Below, piece by piece: positions 1-7,875 of a stretch of 64,000 nucleotides of DNA. The position numbers were made by a program, and so were the translations under genes. Each line of letters starts with the position of its first letter. Positions within the stretch are counted from its first letter, which is position 1. The notes beneath the pieces were generated by a model that worked only from the letters and a program-made list of their open reading frames with translations, did no database searches and had not been told where the DNA came from. Source of the stretch: Dehalococcoidia bacterium (GTDB taxonomy: Bacteria; Chloroflexota; Dehalococcoidia; Lucifugimonadales; Lucifugimonadaceae); assembly GCA_028285005.1 (NCBI GenBank), contig JANQQP010000004.1, positions 179,261 to 243,260 of the forward strand, read 5' to 3'.

Positions 1-222
1 GGTCCAGGACCTGAACGAAACCCGGTGGATCGCCTTTGGGCGAGATGTCCATGTTGCCTTTGGCGTCGGAGGTGGCGATCAGCAAGAACGGAGACAGCGA
101 TATGAACTGGCGGCAGTGTTTGTCCAGTTCGTTGATCACCTTGCGCTGCACGCGCTCAGCAGGGAATCCAAGGACATCGCGTAGCTCTTCGACTGTTGAC
201 ACGACCTCTTCGAATCGGTGCA
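1..222 (-). CDS. Pyridoxamine 5'-phosphate oxidase-family FMN protein, N-terminal part
   Basis: Only the first 74 codons are in the window; the gene runs off its left edge. The ATG at 222 follows GAGAG at a normal spacing. The translation begins MHRFEEVVSTVEELRDVLG and contains LDKHCRQFI, SPFLLIATSDAKGNMDISPKG and the start of a PPGFV segment. That pattern is typical of the MSMEG_1061-like branch of the PPOX flavin-binding family, in which a split beta-barrel binds FMN. The substrate is unknown. It lies 10 bp downstream of the methionine aminopeptidase gene on the same strand, so the two are probably co-transcribed. Confidence 0.7.
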
Positions 223-232
223 TATCACTCTC

Positions 233-1126
233 TCAGGCTGTGATCACTTCCGGGCCATCTTCGCCCAGGTAGACCGTGTGTTCCTTCCAGCCGACAAACG
301 CATTCGAGACTTCAATGAGTGGAGCGTAGGCATGCATAACGCCCTGCTTAACCAGCTCATTGATCGTGCGCTCGACCGGTTTGCGCGGCAGGTCCGAGAA
401 GTAGCGCATCGCCACGGGCAGACCATGCCATTCGTCCAGCGCTTCCATCATCGGAGCAAACAGCTTGTTTGACGGCCTCGGTGGTCGCTCCAAGCGAAAA
501 ATCTCAGGCTCGCCGTCGTCCTCCACAAATCCGGCGCCGGGTGTCGAAAACGGCTCGATCGCGAAGATCATTCCGGTCTCGAGTTTTGGACCGCCCTGTT
601 GCGCGTGATTTGGTATCTGCGGAGTGGAGTGCAGTTCCCAGCGCGCCAATCCGTGACCGGAGAGGTTCATGATCGGCTCGAAGCCAGAAGCGCGGATCGC
701 TTTTTCGATAGCGGTCCCAACGTCTCCCACCGGCACTCCGTCGCCAATGCTCGCTATCGCGGCATCCAGCGCGTCCGAAGCTGCTCCGATCAGCGTCCTC
801 CAACGTCCATCTGACGAGAGGTCCGCCGAAACTCCAGTATCGACCGGGTAGCCGTCGATATGAGCGCCGAGATCGATCTTGACGAGATCGCCTTCTTCGT
901 AGCGAGTGGCGTCAGTCGGCGAAGAGCAGTAGTGCGCTGCGATGTTGTTGCGGCTTGTCTGTGCGGGGAAAGACGGCAGCGCTCCGGCGGCGCGGATTCG
1001 TTCTTCAATCCCCTCTTGAAGCTCGCGCAGGAGCATGCCTGGCTTAATGGTCTCCGCTGCCCAGTTGCGCGCGTCAGATGCGATGCGACCGGCTCGCCGG
1101 TAGATTTCGAGGATTTCAGGGTTCAT
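233..1126 (-). CDS. map: Methionine aminopeptidase, type II (archaeal-like), M24 fold
   Basis: This 297-residue protein should remove the initiator methionine from nascent proteins in the cytoplasm. The M24 metal ligands are visible in order: NNIAAH near the N-terminus, KIDLGAHIDGYPVDTG with two Asp, LSGHGL with His, FAIEPF with Glu, and a final Glu in VGWKEHTVYL. The single-domain layout and the NxxAAH/HG signatures match type II enzymes of the archaeal kind rather than the usual bacterial type I. An upstream TTG at 1171 keeps the frame open, but the ATG at 1126 starts where the family usually starts, so I prefer it. The PPOX-family gene follows 10 bp downstream. Confidence 0.85.
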   Translation of the reverse strand: MNPEILEIYRRAGRIASDARNWAAETIKPGMLLRELQEGIEERIRAAGALPSFPAQTSRNNIAAHYCSSPTDATRYEEGDLVKIDLGAHIDGYPVDTGVSADLSSDGRWRTLIGAASDALDAAIASIGDGVPVGDVGTAIEKAIRASGFEPIMNLSGHGLARWELHSTPQIPNHAQQGGPKLETGMIFAIEPFSTPGAGFVEDDGEPEIFRLERPPRPSNKLFAPMMEALDEWHGLPVAMRYFSDLPRKPVERTINELVKQGVMHAYAPLIEVSNAFVGWKEHTVYLGEDGPEVITA

Positions 1127-1282
1127 TGGCACTTGGGCAAGGGATCCGGGCAGTGAAGGTTTGTATCGCAACCAGGAGATTCTAGGCGTGACCTAGAAGA
1201 TTGGCTAACACATGATGTCATCGAAACGCAGGTCTATATACTCCGCTGCCTCTGAAGACATGAGCCTGTGAGGAGAGCCAGC

Positions 1283-2041
1283 TTGCCAGTCAACCGTATC
1301 TTTGCCGCCAATCAAGAGGGTCGCAAGGCGCACTTTCTGCAGATGCATTTTCCTTCCACGGAACTGGTTGAGCTGGCCCACCTGGCAGGAATGGACGGAG
1401 TCGACCTCGACGGCGAGCAGGGACACTTCGACCTCTCCGAGATAGACGAGATCTGCCGGGTTGCGAACGCGGCAGGCATGACGGTCACCGCACGAGTGCC
1501 TTCAGTCGACCCGGTGCCGATAAAGCAGTATCTAGCCCGCGGTGTGCAGGGAATCCAGGGGCCGGGAGTCGAGACAGGGGAGCAGGCGCGTGTGCTGTCA
1601 GATTCGTGCTACTACGCTCCAACGGGTAAGCGCTCATGGGGTCCTGGTCGTGGGCACTTCTACGATCATCAGCCGACCATGAACGACCGCTTCGGCGGGA
1701 ATGCCGGATACATTGCGGACGCGAACGAGAACATATTCGTCATCGCACAGCTCGAAAGCCAGGGAAGCATCGACAACCTGGATGAGATCGTTGCCGTGCC
1801 GGGCATCCACTGCATAACGTTCGGCCAGAACGACATGGCTTCGTCGCTCGGCGTGCCCGGTGAGCCGTCGCACGAAAAGGTGAAGGCAGCTCACGCTGAT
1901 CTGGAACAACGGGCACGCGCCGCGGGCAAGCATCTGCTATCGGACAGAGTCACTTACTTAAGGGCGACAGTCACTCTGCTCGACGCGATGCGCAAACACC
2001 TCGCAGACCATCGCGATGATCCGGTTGGTCAAATCAGCTAA
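1283..2041 (+). CDS. HpcH/HpaI aldolase/citrate lyase family protein
   Basis: A 252-residue TIM-barrel class II aldolase of the HpcH/HpaI family, which cleaves or condenses 2-keto-3-deoxy acids using a divalent metal. Visible family marks are the GVDLDGEQGHFD strand-loop (usually D-x-EHG), the TARVPS arginine, AQLES with the metal-binding Glu, and the FGQNDMA Asp. The TTG at 1283 sits behind AGGAGAG at 1271-1277; the earlier GTG at 1268 overlaps that ribosome site and is less likely. The substrate cannot be told from sequence. Its stop overlaps the convergent PhyH gene's stop by four bases. Confidence 0.8.
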   Translation: MPVNRIFAANQEGRKAHFLQMHFPSTELVELAHLAGMDGVDLDGEQGHFDLSEIDEICRVANAAGMTVTARVPSVDPVPIKQYLARGVQGIQGPGVETGEQARVLSDSCYYAPTGKRSWGPGRGHFYDHQPTMNDRFGGNAGYIADANENIFVIAQLESQGSIDNLDEIVAVPGIHCITFGQNDMASSLGVPGEPSHEKVKAAHADLEQRARAAGKHLLSDRVTYLRATVTLLDAMRKHLADHRDDPVGQIS

Positions 2042-3015
2042 GCGCAGGCCGGGTCGTCGGTGTCCCAGCGGTTGAACTTCGGCTGCTCCGACCGCGCCAG
2101 CGCGTCGCGCGTCTCTTTCCACATCAGGTACCAGAGCCGGGCATCATGCAGTTCAGAATCGGGATTGCTCCGACTTCTTGCGACGAACCCAGGGAAGACG
2201 CTGCGTCCGGTTGGCTGGCCAATCGGGTGATACCTGAGGTCAAAACTCCATCGAATACGGTCGGAAATGTTCGGCAATGATGAGTGGACCGTTAGCTTAT
2301 TCAAGAAGAGCGCACCACCCTTCTTGATAGGCACAGGCATGGCCGCGTCTTCAGCGAACATGTCCGTCGGAATGGTCACTCCGGCGACCTTCTGATAGCC
2401 CGGACAGTGCGTCAGCAACTGGCCCGTGTGTGATCCGGGAACGACCTGTAAGCATCCATTTTCCGGACTCGTGTCCATCAGAGGGAACCACACGGTGAGC
2501 ATGTCGGTCTCATCAGCCTCGGGGTTCACAACACCGCTGTCCTGGTGCCACGGCGTCACTCCGAACTTCACCTGCCCGTTCTCGTCCCTGGGAGCTCGAG
2601 ACTCCGGCACCTTAATCCGGACATGCTGCACGGGGTTTGAGTAGACCTCGGGACCGACGACCGATTCGACAGCGTCGAGCAGACTCGGTGCAGTCAGTGC
2701 GCTGAAGACGGCCGGTCCAGCCCAGAAAGGTGTGTCTGGCTTGATGCCGTTCTGCGGGAGTGAGAAGTCGAAGTAGCCGTTGTGGATCTCACCGCTCTCT
2801 TCGTAAATCCGCGTGACTCGCTCGCCGAACTCCAGCTCTTCATAGGTGGACGAGATGACGCCCTCTTGATGGAGCTTCTCAGCCAGTGAATCCAGCACCT
2901 CGGCGTACTCGGCGATCACAGGGTCGATGACCGTCTCCGGATCCAGGACGTCATCGACTTTGACGAATCCGAACTCGTCAAGATGTTCCCGCTGCTCGCT
3001 TGTCAGTGATGCCAA
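2038..3015 (-). CDS. Phytanoyl-CoA dioxygenase (PhyH) family protein
   Basis: A 325-residue Fe(II)/2-oxoglutarate-dependent dioxygenase of the PhyH family. The double-stranded beta-helix carries the H-x-D iron pair in TPWHQDSGV. The distal His and the 2-oxoglutarate-binding Arg lie in LTVHSSLPNISDRIRWSFD. The TTG at 3015 is chosen because GGGAGG lies six bases upstream; the longer frame to 3075 adds a low-complexity N-terminus without a ribosome site. PhyH-like enzymes hydroxylate fatty-acyl or other small hydrophobic substrates; the real substrate is unknown. Such genes are common in marine SAR202 genomes, in line with the rest of this window. Confidence 0.8.
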   Translation of the reverse strand: MASLTSEQREHLDEFGFVKVDDVLDPETVIDPVIAEYAEVLDSLAEKLHQEGVISSTYEELEFGERVTRIYEESGEIHNGYFDFSLPQNGIKPDTPFWAGPAVFSALTAPSLLDAVESVVGPEVYSNPVQHVRIKVPESRAPRDENGQVKFGVTPWHQDSGVVNPEADETDMLTVWFPLMDTSPENGCLQVVPGSHTGQLLTHCPGYQKVAGVTIPTDMFAEDAAMPVPIKKGGALFLNKLTVHSSLPNISDRIRWSFDLRYHPIGQPTGRSVFPGFVARSRSNPDSELHDARLWYLMWKETRDALARSEQPKFNRWDTDDPACA

Positions 3016-3194
3016 TGCTGGCCTCCCTGCCGGTCTTTTCTTATTGGCGCCGAGTGGTGGACACCGTTGCGCCATGATACTCCGTTGGCCAGATGTACTC
3101 GATCAGATCGATGATGCGGTCGCCACACGCATTCTTAGAGTTTTCAAATGATTCCTTCTAATGAACTCCAATATTCTGTCCTACGCTTACGCTC

Positions 3195-3758
3195 GTGACG
3201 AATAGACAAAGCGGCAGATCTCCAGACGTGTATCGATTGAACCAAAGGCTAAACAGCTACGCACCGGCGCTTTCCGCCGGGTTGCTGGCCTCGATCGCAA
3301 CGATTGCGGTTTCATTACCGCTGCGGTCTCCACATGACTCACTCATGAATGCCGGCACGATTGCAGTTGTGGCGGTAGCCGTGACGATTGCAATGGCCGC
3401 TGTGTGGGTCGTGGTTGAGAAGCGTCCGAATTCTGCGGTCAGGTTCCTGGTGATCTGTGCTGCCGGGATCGTGATCGCTGGCCTTGGAGCCGTGCTGATT
3501 CAGTTTGCGGCTGACCTGGAGAGATCAATTTCATTCCTGGTACCGCTGGCGGCGATCTTTTTCGGCATCACCGGAATTGTGACGGTCGTAGCCGCATCTA
3601 TTGGTTTCAGGTCCAGCATCGTCGTCCTGGTCCTGCTGGCCGTGACGGTCAGCCTTGGATTCGTCTATGCCGATGACGGCGACCAGCCATCGGGCCGGCT
3701 TGAGTTGCCCGCCCGTACCTCAGCTTTAACTATTACAGAAGACAGGATTGAGACATGA
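3195..3758 (+). CDS. Small multi-pass membrane protein
   Basis: I do not recognise the family. The 187-residue product has a polar N-terminus of about 25 residues and then four or five hydrophobic segments (about 25-45, 52-75, 83-105, 112-135, 140-158). A soluble tail follows, ending just before the next gene. It uses a GTG start at 3195. The stop overlaps the start of the YceI-like lipoprotein as ATGA, so the pair is translationally coupled and the two products probably act together at the membrane. No catalytic or heme-binding motif is evident. Confidence 0.6.
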   Translation: MTNRQSGRSPDVYRLNQRLNSYAPALSAGLLASIATIAVSLPLRSPHDSLMNAGTIAVVAVAVTIAMAAVWVVVEKRPNSAVRFLVICAAGIVIAGLGAVLIQFAADLERSISFLVPLAAIFFGITGIVTVVAASIGFRSSIVVLVLLAVTVSLGFVYADDGDQPSGRLELPARTSALTITEDRIET

Positions 3759-4468
3759 ACAGGGGACGTTTGATCGGACACCGTCCATCCAGATTCGTAG
3801 CCATCGCCCTCGTTGGTCTGGTGGCTCTAGCGGCTGCATGCGGTTCAGACGCACCGGATCCGACGCCTGAGGCCACATCAGGAGCGCCAGCAACTGAGCC
3901 AACTTCGACGAGCGCGCCATTGCAGCAGAATACTGGTCAATCCGGCTCGACTGGAGACTTCGCTTCCAGCGTGTTCACAGTAGGCGAAGGGTCAGTTGCG
4001 ACGTTTACGGTTCGGGAGCAGCTGTCCAGTCTCCCGGCGCCAAACGATGCGGTGCTAACCACAGAAGCGATCACCGGGATCGTTCTGCTGAATGGCGACG
4101 AGTTCCAGATCGAGATCGACCTTCATGCATTGGAGAGCGATCAGTCACGACGCGACGACTACGTGAAAGGAACTCTGTTCCCAAACCAGCCGATTACAAC
4201 GGTCAACTTCTCAGGGATTGATGAGATACCTGATGGCCTTAGTGACGGAGATGAGATTTCCACAGAAGCCACGGGGACGGTCAATGTGAATGGGGCGGAT
4301 GCGGAGGTCACGTTTGAGATAGAGGCACGACTGGACGACGATGTGCTATTTGTGCTCGGAAGGGCGGACTTCGTGTGGGCCGATTTCGGCATGAGCGCGC
4401 CGCAGAGCCGATTCTTCGACGTTGAAGATGACGTGAGGGTCGAAGTCCTGCTGTCTACAGAACGTTAG
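3755..4468 (+). CDS. YceI-like lipoprotein
   Basis: A 237-residue secreted protein. Residues 14-28 form a hydrophobic signal segment ending in a lipobox, LAAAC, so Cys29 should be lipidated after signal peptidase II cleavage. A Pro/Thr/Ser-rich linker (about 33-65) precedes a domain with the YceI pattern: FTVGEGSVATFTVRE, a central INLDLHALESD-like stretch followed by RDDYVKG, then FPNQPITTVNF and a closing FVWADFG. YceI proteins are lipocalin-like barrels that bind long hydrophobic molecules such as isoprenoid quinones. It is translationally coupled to the upstream membrane protein. Confidence 0.7.
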   Translation: MNRGRLIGHRPSRFVAIALVGLVALAAACGSDAPDPTPEATSGAPATEPTSTSAPLQQNTGQSGSTGDFASSVFTVGEGSVATFTVREQLSSLPAPNDAVLTTEAITGIVLLNGDEFQIEIDLHALESDQSRRDDYVKGTLFPNQPITTVNFSGIDEIPDGLSDGDEISTEATGTVNVNGADAEVTFEIEARLDDDVLFVLGRADFVWADFGMSAPQSRFFDVEDDVRVEVLLSTER

Positions 4469-4485
4469 TCGACCGGTGGTCGGTC

Positions 4486-4599
4486 TCAGGACTTGCTGGC
4501 TCGACGATTTCGAAGGGACTCAGACTCGACCGCCAGTCCCTGGACCGATTCGACGAACCTTCGGCCTACGGTGATTGCTGTTTTGATGAGATTGATCAT
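4486..4599 (-). CDS. Possible 37-residue small ORF
   Basis: A short ATG-initiated frame on the minus strand, encoding a basic, Ser/Arg-rich peptide (starts MINLIKTAITVGRRF). It lies just beyond the terminator-like hairpin at 4637-4665 and no clear Shine-Dalgarno precedes it. It may be chance. It is listed because it is the only frame downstream of that hairpin on this strand before the YceI-like gene on the opposite strand. Confidence 0.15.
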   Translation of the reverse strand: MINLIKTAITVGRRFVESVQGLAVESESLRNRRASKS

Positions 4600-4636
4600 G
4601 TCGTGTGCAACGGATATCCGGGTGTTGAGAGGCAAC

Positions 4637-4665
4637 AAAAAAACCCTCAGCGCATTCGCAGAGGG
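4637..4665 (-). terminator. Rho-independent terminator (minus strand)
   Basis: Read on the minus strand, an imperfect hairpin (CCCTC/GAGGG outer stem, one A-A mismatch, inner GCG/CGC, CATT-type loop, 4644-4665) is followed at once by seven U residues (4637-4643). This is a textbook intrinsic terminator. It would end transcripts coming from the amidohydrolase gene at 5141-5983 or from the small Cys-rich frame at 4694-4786. Confidence 0.7.
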
Positions 4666-4693
4666 CTAGCGGATTATTTCTGGAGAGATGTTG

Positions 4694-4786
4694 CTATCGA
4701 CAACAGCACGCGAGAACGCCGCCCCCTGCGGGAGTACAGGTGCAACACATACAGACGCAGTCTGCTGAGCGGAGTTCAGTGATCAT
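4694..4786 (-). CDS. Possible 30-residue Cys-rich leader-like peptide
   Basis: An ATG-to-TAG frame of 30 codons with eight cysteines: C10, C12, C14, C15, C17 and C27-C29. The stop is 28 bases before a strong intrinsic terminator on the same strand. A run of identical rare-type codons before a terminator is how amino-acid attenuation leaders look, but I see no good ribosome site and no cysteine gene downstream on this strand. Function is unproven and the frame could be fortuitous. Confidence 0.25.
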   Translation of the reverse strand: MITELRSADCVCMCCTCTPAGGGVLACCCR

Positions 4787-4867
4787 TGGTTCAACCATAC
4801 ATCTGATGCGTTTAGGGCGCAATTGGATGCGGCGTTGAGGCTGAACGCGAACAGCTATCCCGAACCT

Positions 4868-4954
4868 CTAGTCACCCATCGCCTGCAGAAAGGCGATCAA
4901 GGTCATCCCCAATAATGATGCGACGCCGATGAATGAAGAGATTGTTGAAGTCAT
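4868..4954 (-). CDS. Possible 28-residue hydrophobic small ORF
   Basis: A short ATG frame on the minus strand whose product is mostly hydrophobic (starts MTSTISSFIGVASLLGM, ends in QAMGD), like a single-pass membrane peptide. No clear Shine-Dalgarno is seen. Together with the two other short frames it is all I find in the 672-bp stretch 4469-5140, apart from the terminator at 4637-4665. Confidence 0.2.
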   Translation of the reverse strand: MTSTISSFIGVASLLGMTLIAFLQAMGD

Positions 4955-5140
4955 GGAGAAGCACACTTAACTACTAAAGGCTCGACTGGCGGTGGCCGCC
5001 GTTCCAAATCGGTCTCCCAAACCGGTCTCATAGAACGTATCCAGAACAGCGATCTCTTACGATCCCACACGTGGTTCATTGGAGTGGGAGGAAAGTACCG
5101 GCCGCCAACCCGGCGCACACGTCGGCTATTCCCGGCGCAC

Positions 5141-5983
5141 TCAGTCGAGTGACCACACGGCGACAGCATTGCGGCCTGAGATCCCGGATTCGCCCGATCG
5201 ACCCTGTTCACTCGACCTGAAACCTTCCAGAGCCCGCTGCTGACTAACGACTGGAAAGTCGCTTGCGAACAGGATCCTGTCTTCGCCGGCAGCCGTAGCG
5301 CAGACGTCGAAGATCTCATGGCTGTAGAGCAGGGGATACGCAGCGGAGTCGAAGTAGACGTTTTTCAGTTCACGACGGACTTCTGGCATTAGCGAGTACA
5401 GCGGGAGTCCGCCGCCGAAGTGCGCGAACAGGAATGTGTTCTCAGGGAACGATCTGGCCAGCGCTAGCGAGTATTCGGGAGTCACCGTCCCTTTGCCTGG
5501 ATAGCTGTGGCCTACAGGCTCAGAGGTATGCATCAGGATCGGCAGGCCCACATCTCTTGCAACCGAGAAGAAGGCGCCGAGCGATCCGAAATCGGCGTTA
5601 AGGAAATTCTGTGAGTCAGGATGCAGCTCTCCGATGCCCTTCGCACCCGCTTCCGCGCACCTTTCGATCTCGTTGATCGCGTCTCGACCCCAGATCGGGT
5701 TCACTCCACACAGCGGAACTAGCCTTCCTCCGCTGGCCTTAGCTGAACTGAGCAGGTAGTCGTTCGCGATCCGTGCGGTTTCGAAGTCTGTCCATCCGTA
5801 GCCTGCAACCACGGACCGATCCACGGAGTTGGCATCCATCTCCTTGAGCAATTCCTCAGCTGATGCCGTCTTCGCGTTGGGAGACGAGAACAGCGTACGG
5901 AATGTGGCGTCCCGCTCAAGGAAGCGCTCTTTTTCAGCGCGGAACTGGTCGGGAAGGATGTGCGTGTGGCTGTCGATGATCAT
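5141..5983 (-). CDS. Amidohydrolase family 2 (PF04909-type) metal-dependent hydrolase
   Basis: A 280-residue TIM-barrel hydrolase. The N-terminus MIIDSHTHILP carries the H-x-H metal motif of the amidohydrolase superfamily. Downstream are GELHPDSQN, PILMHTSEPVGH (metal His), FAHFGGGLP (metal His) and ILFASDFPV (the catalytic Asp). ACMSD-like decarboxylases and lactone hydrolases share this subfamily, so the reaction may be hydrolysis or non-oxidative decarboxylation. It stands alone and is divergent from the DUF362 gene. A related protein is encoded at 20713-21567. Confidence 0.75.
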   Translation of the reverse strand: MIIDSHTHILPDQFRAEKERFLERDATFRTLFSSPNAKTASAEELLKEMDANSVDRSVVAGYGWTDFETARIANDYLLSSAKASGGRLVPLCGVNPIWGRDAINEIERCAEAGAKGIGELHPDSQNFLNADFGSLGAFFSVARDVGLPILMHTSEPVGHSYPGKGTVTPEYSLALARSFPENTFLFAHFGGGLPLYSLMPEVRRELKNVYFDSAAYPLLYSHEIFDVCATAAGEDRILFASDFPVVSQQRALEGFRSSEQGRSGESGISGRNAVAVWSLD

Positions 5984-6105
5984 ACGGACAAGAACTGGCG
6001 GCCAATCGTACGGGTAACTGCGGGTGAAGCCCGGCTATTGTTTCACGGTGACTGGATATACTCGAACTAGAGCGACCGATCGATCTCATACGTAGATAGA
6101 GAAGA

Positions 6106-7251
6106 ATGACTACTCAGCAGATAAAAGAGTCTGACGTCGTCCTGACGCAGCCTGACATTCCTCATGCCGAGCCAAATCTTGGCAAGGTGGCGGTGCTGTA
6201 CACCACGCCCGAGACCGTAGTCGAGGACTATGCCCGGCTGCTGGATCTGGCAGACATAGGCTCAGCGCTCCTGCCCGACCGTCCGAACATGCTGAAGGTC
6301 AACATCTCATGGCAGCACTACTATCCGGGCTGCTCGTCTGCACCCTGGCAGATCGAAGGTGTCGCGAAGAAGATGCAGGCGGACGGCCTCACTGATATCA
6401 CTGCCGCGCATAACGGCACCGTTGTGGTCGACCCGATCGAGGGCCGCGATAAGAACAAGCAGGGCGTTGTAGAGGACGCACTTGGCCTGAAGCACACGGT
6501 TCTGGACATGCCGCCGGTCAAGTGGGTCCGCTATAAGCCCACCGCAAAGATGGTTGCACTGGACGACATCTACAAGGACGGTCTGTACGTTCCTGAGCCG
6601 CTTATCGGCACGAACATCGTTCACCTCCCGACGGTCAAGACACACGTCTTCACAACGATGACAGGCGCAATGAAGAATGCGTTCGGCGGCCTGCTGCACA
6701 GGTACCGTCACTGGACCCACGCGAAGATCCACGAGACGCTGGTCGATCTTCTGCAGATTCAGAAAGAGATCCATACCGGTCTCTTCGCAGTGATGGACGG
6801 TACGTTTGCAGGAGATGGCCCCGGCCCGCGGGCGATGCGCATTCACGAGAAGAACATCATCCTGGCGAGTGCAGATCAGGTCGCGATTGACGCAGTTGCT
6901 GCCAGGCTAATGGGCTTCGATCCGATGAAGCTGACCAAGATTCGGCTTGCTCACGAGATGGGACTGGGTGTTGGCGACCCGCGGCAGATCGAGTACGTTG
7001 GCGATGATGTGGCAAACGTGAACTGGAACTTCAGCTCAAGCGAGAACACGTTCGCATCTCGTGGTCAGAAGATGATCTACTGGGGTCCTCTTAAGCCGCT
7101 CGAAGGGCTGCTGCTGCGCTCGCCACTGGTCCCATGGGCGATCTGGGCATCGAACATCTATCACAACGATTTCTGGCTCAGGTTCGTCGGGCGCAAACGG
7201 GTTCGGGAGGCGATGAAGACGCCGTGGGGCAAGCTGTTCCAGAGCTACTAG
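6106..7251 (+). CDS. DUF362 domain-containing protein
   Basis: A 381-residue protein with the DUF362 pattern: LKVNISWQHYYPGCSSAPW, GLTDITAAHNGT, VHLPTVKTHVFTTMTGAMKNAFGG and AVMDGTFAGDGPGPR, followed by LASADQVAIDAVAARLMG. DUF362 proteins are often found with iron-sulfur domains; this one lacks the CxxCxxC clusters of the ferredoxin-fused forms. The KTHxxTxxTGAxKNxFG segment is the most conserved part of the family. Enzymatic function is not established. It is a monocistronic gene divergent from the amidohydrolase. Confidence 0.75.
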   Translation: MTTQQIKESDVVLTQPDIPHAEPNLGKVAVLYTTPETVVEDYARLLDLADIGSALLPDRPNMLKVNISWQHYYPGCSSAPWQIEGVAKKMQADGLTDITAAHNGTVVVDPIEGRDKNKQGVVEDALGLKHTVLDMPPVKWVRYKPTAKMVALDDIYKDGLYVPEPLIGTNIVHLPTVKTHVFTTMTGAMKNAFGGLLHRYRHWTHAKIHETLVDLLQIQKEIHTGLFAVMDGTFAGDGPGPRAMRIHEKNIILASADQVAIDAVAARLMGFDPMKLTKIRLAHEMGLGVGDPRQIEYVGDDVANVNWNFSSSENTFASRGQKMIYWGPLKPLEGLLLRSPLVPWAIWASNIYHNDFWLRFVGRKRVREAMKTPWGKLFQSY

Positions 7252-7444
7252 CCGTACACGGTGCCGTGGGTCAAATGGTCAGTAAATGCGTGTCATGCGT
7301 CATATGTCGCTGATCTGCACGGTGTATGATTAGAGCATTGGTCCGCGTCTGCCATTCATCGTCTTCGTTCCCCGGACAGAGATCTGGTCACGAAAGTTCC
7401 TGCGTGTGCGGCCGGAAGTAAGAAGTCTGTTCGAGGAGAACACG

Positions 7445-7711
7445 TTGAATATTTTTGTGGGCAATCTGTCCTTCAACACCACAAACGAAGGTCTGCAATC
7501 CGCCTTCTCTAAGTTTGGATCGGTCGATTCTGCGCAGGTCATCATGGACCGCCAGACTGGCCGCTCCCGAGGCTTTGGGTTCGTCGAGATGCCTGACGAC
7601 TCAGAGGCACAGGCCGCGATCTCGGCAATGAATGGCGCCGATCTCGATGGCCGACCGCTCACGGTGAACGAGGCCCGACCTCGCGCACCGCGCAATGACC
7701 GCCGCTGGTAG
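7445..7711 (+). CDS. RNA-binding protein with one RRM
   Basis: An 88-residue single RNA-recognition-motif protein. RNP2 is IFVGNL right at the N-terminus and RNP1 is RGFGFVEM in the middle, with the usual beta-alpha-beta spacing and a short basic tail ending NDRRW. Bacterial RRM proteins of this size (Rbp family) bind single-stranded RNA and are often induced by cold. The TTG start at 7445 follows GAGGAGA; the frame is open upstream but without a ribosome site. A strong hairpin follows the gene, so it is probably a single-gene transcript. Confidence 0.9.
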   Translation: MNIFVGNLSFNTTNEGLQSAFSKFGSVDSAQVIMDRQTGRSRGFGFVEMPDDSEAQAAISAMNGADLDGRPLTVNEARPRAPRNDRRW

Positions 7712-7727
7712 TCCGCCAAAGATTATT

Positions 7728-7762
7728 GAGAACGGCCTTCGATGAAATCGAAGGCCGTTCTC
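7728..7762 (+). terminator. Long perfect hairpin after the RRM gene
   Basis: A 16-bp perfect stem (GAGAACGGCCTTCGAT and its complement) closes a GAA loop 17 bases after the RRM stop codon. Only a weak U-rich stretch follows (GCGTTTAA), so it may act as a terminator or as an mRNA 3'-end stabiliser. Confidence 0.65.
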
Positions 7763-7875
7763 GCGTTTAATGTCTGTGCACTGGCTCATATTTTGAAATC
7801 CGAAGACTATTTCATTGTGGCTGATTGCTTCGCTTCGTCGGCCAGTTTTCGCTAATTTTCGAGCGAAGTATTTCG

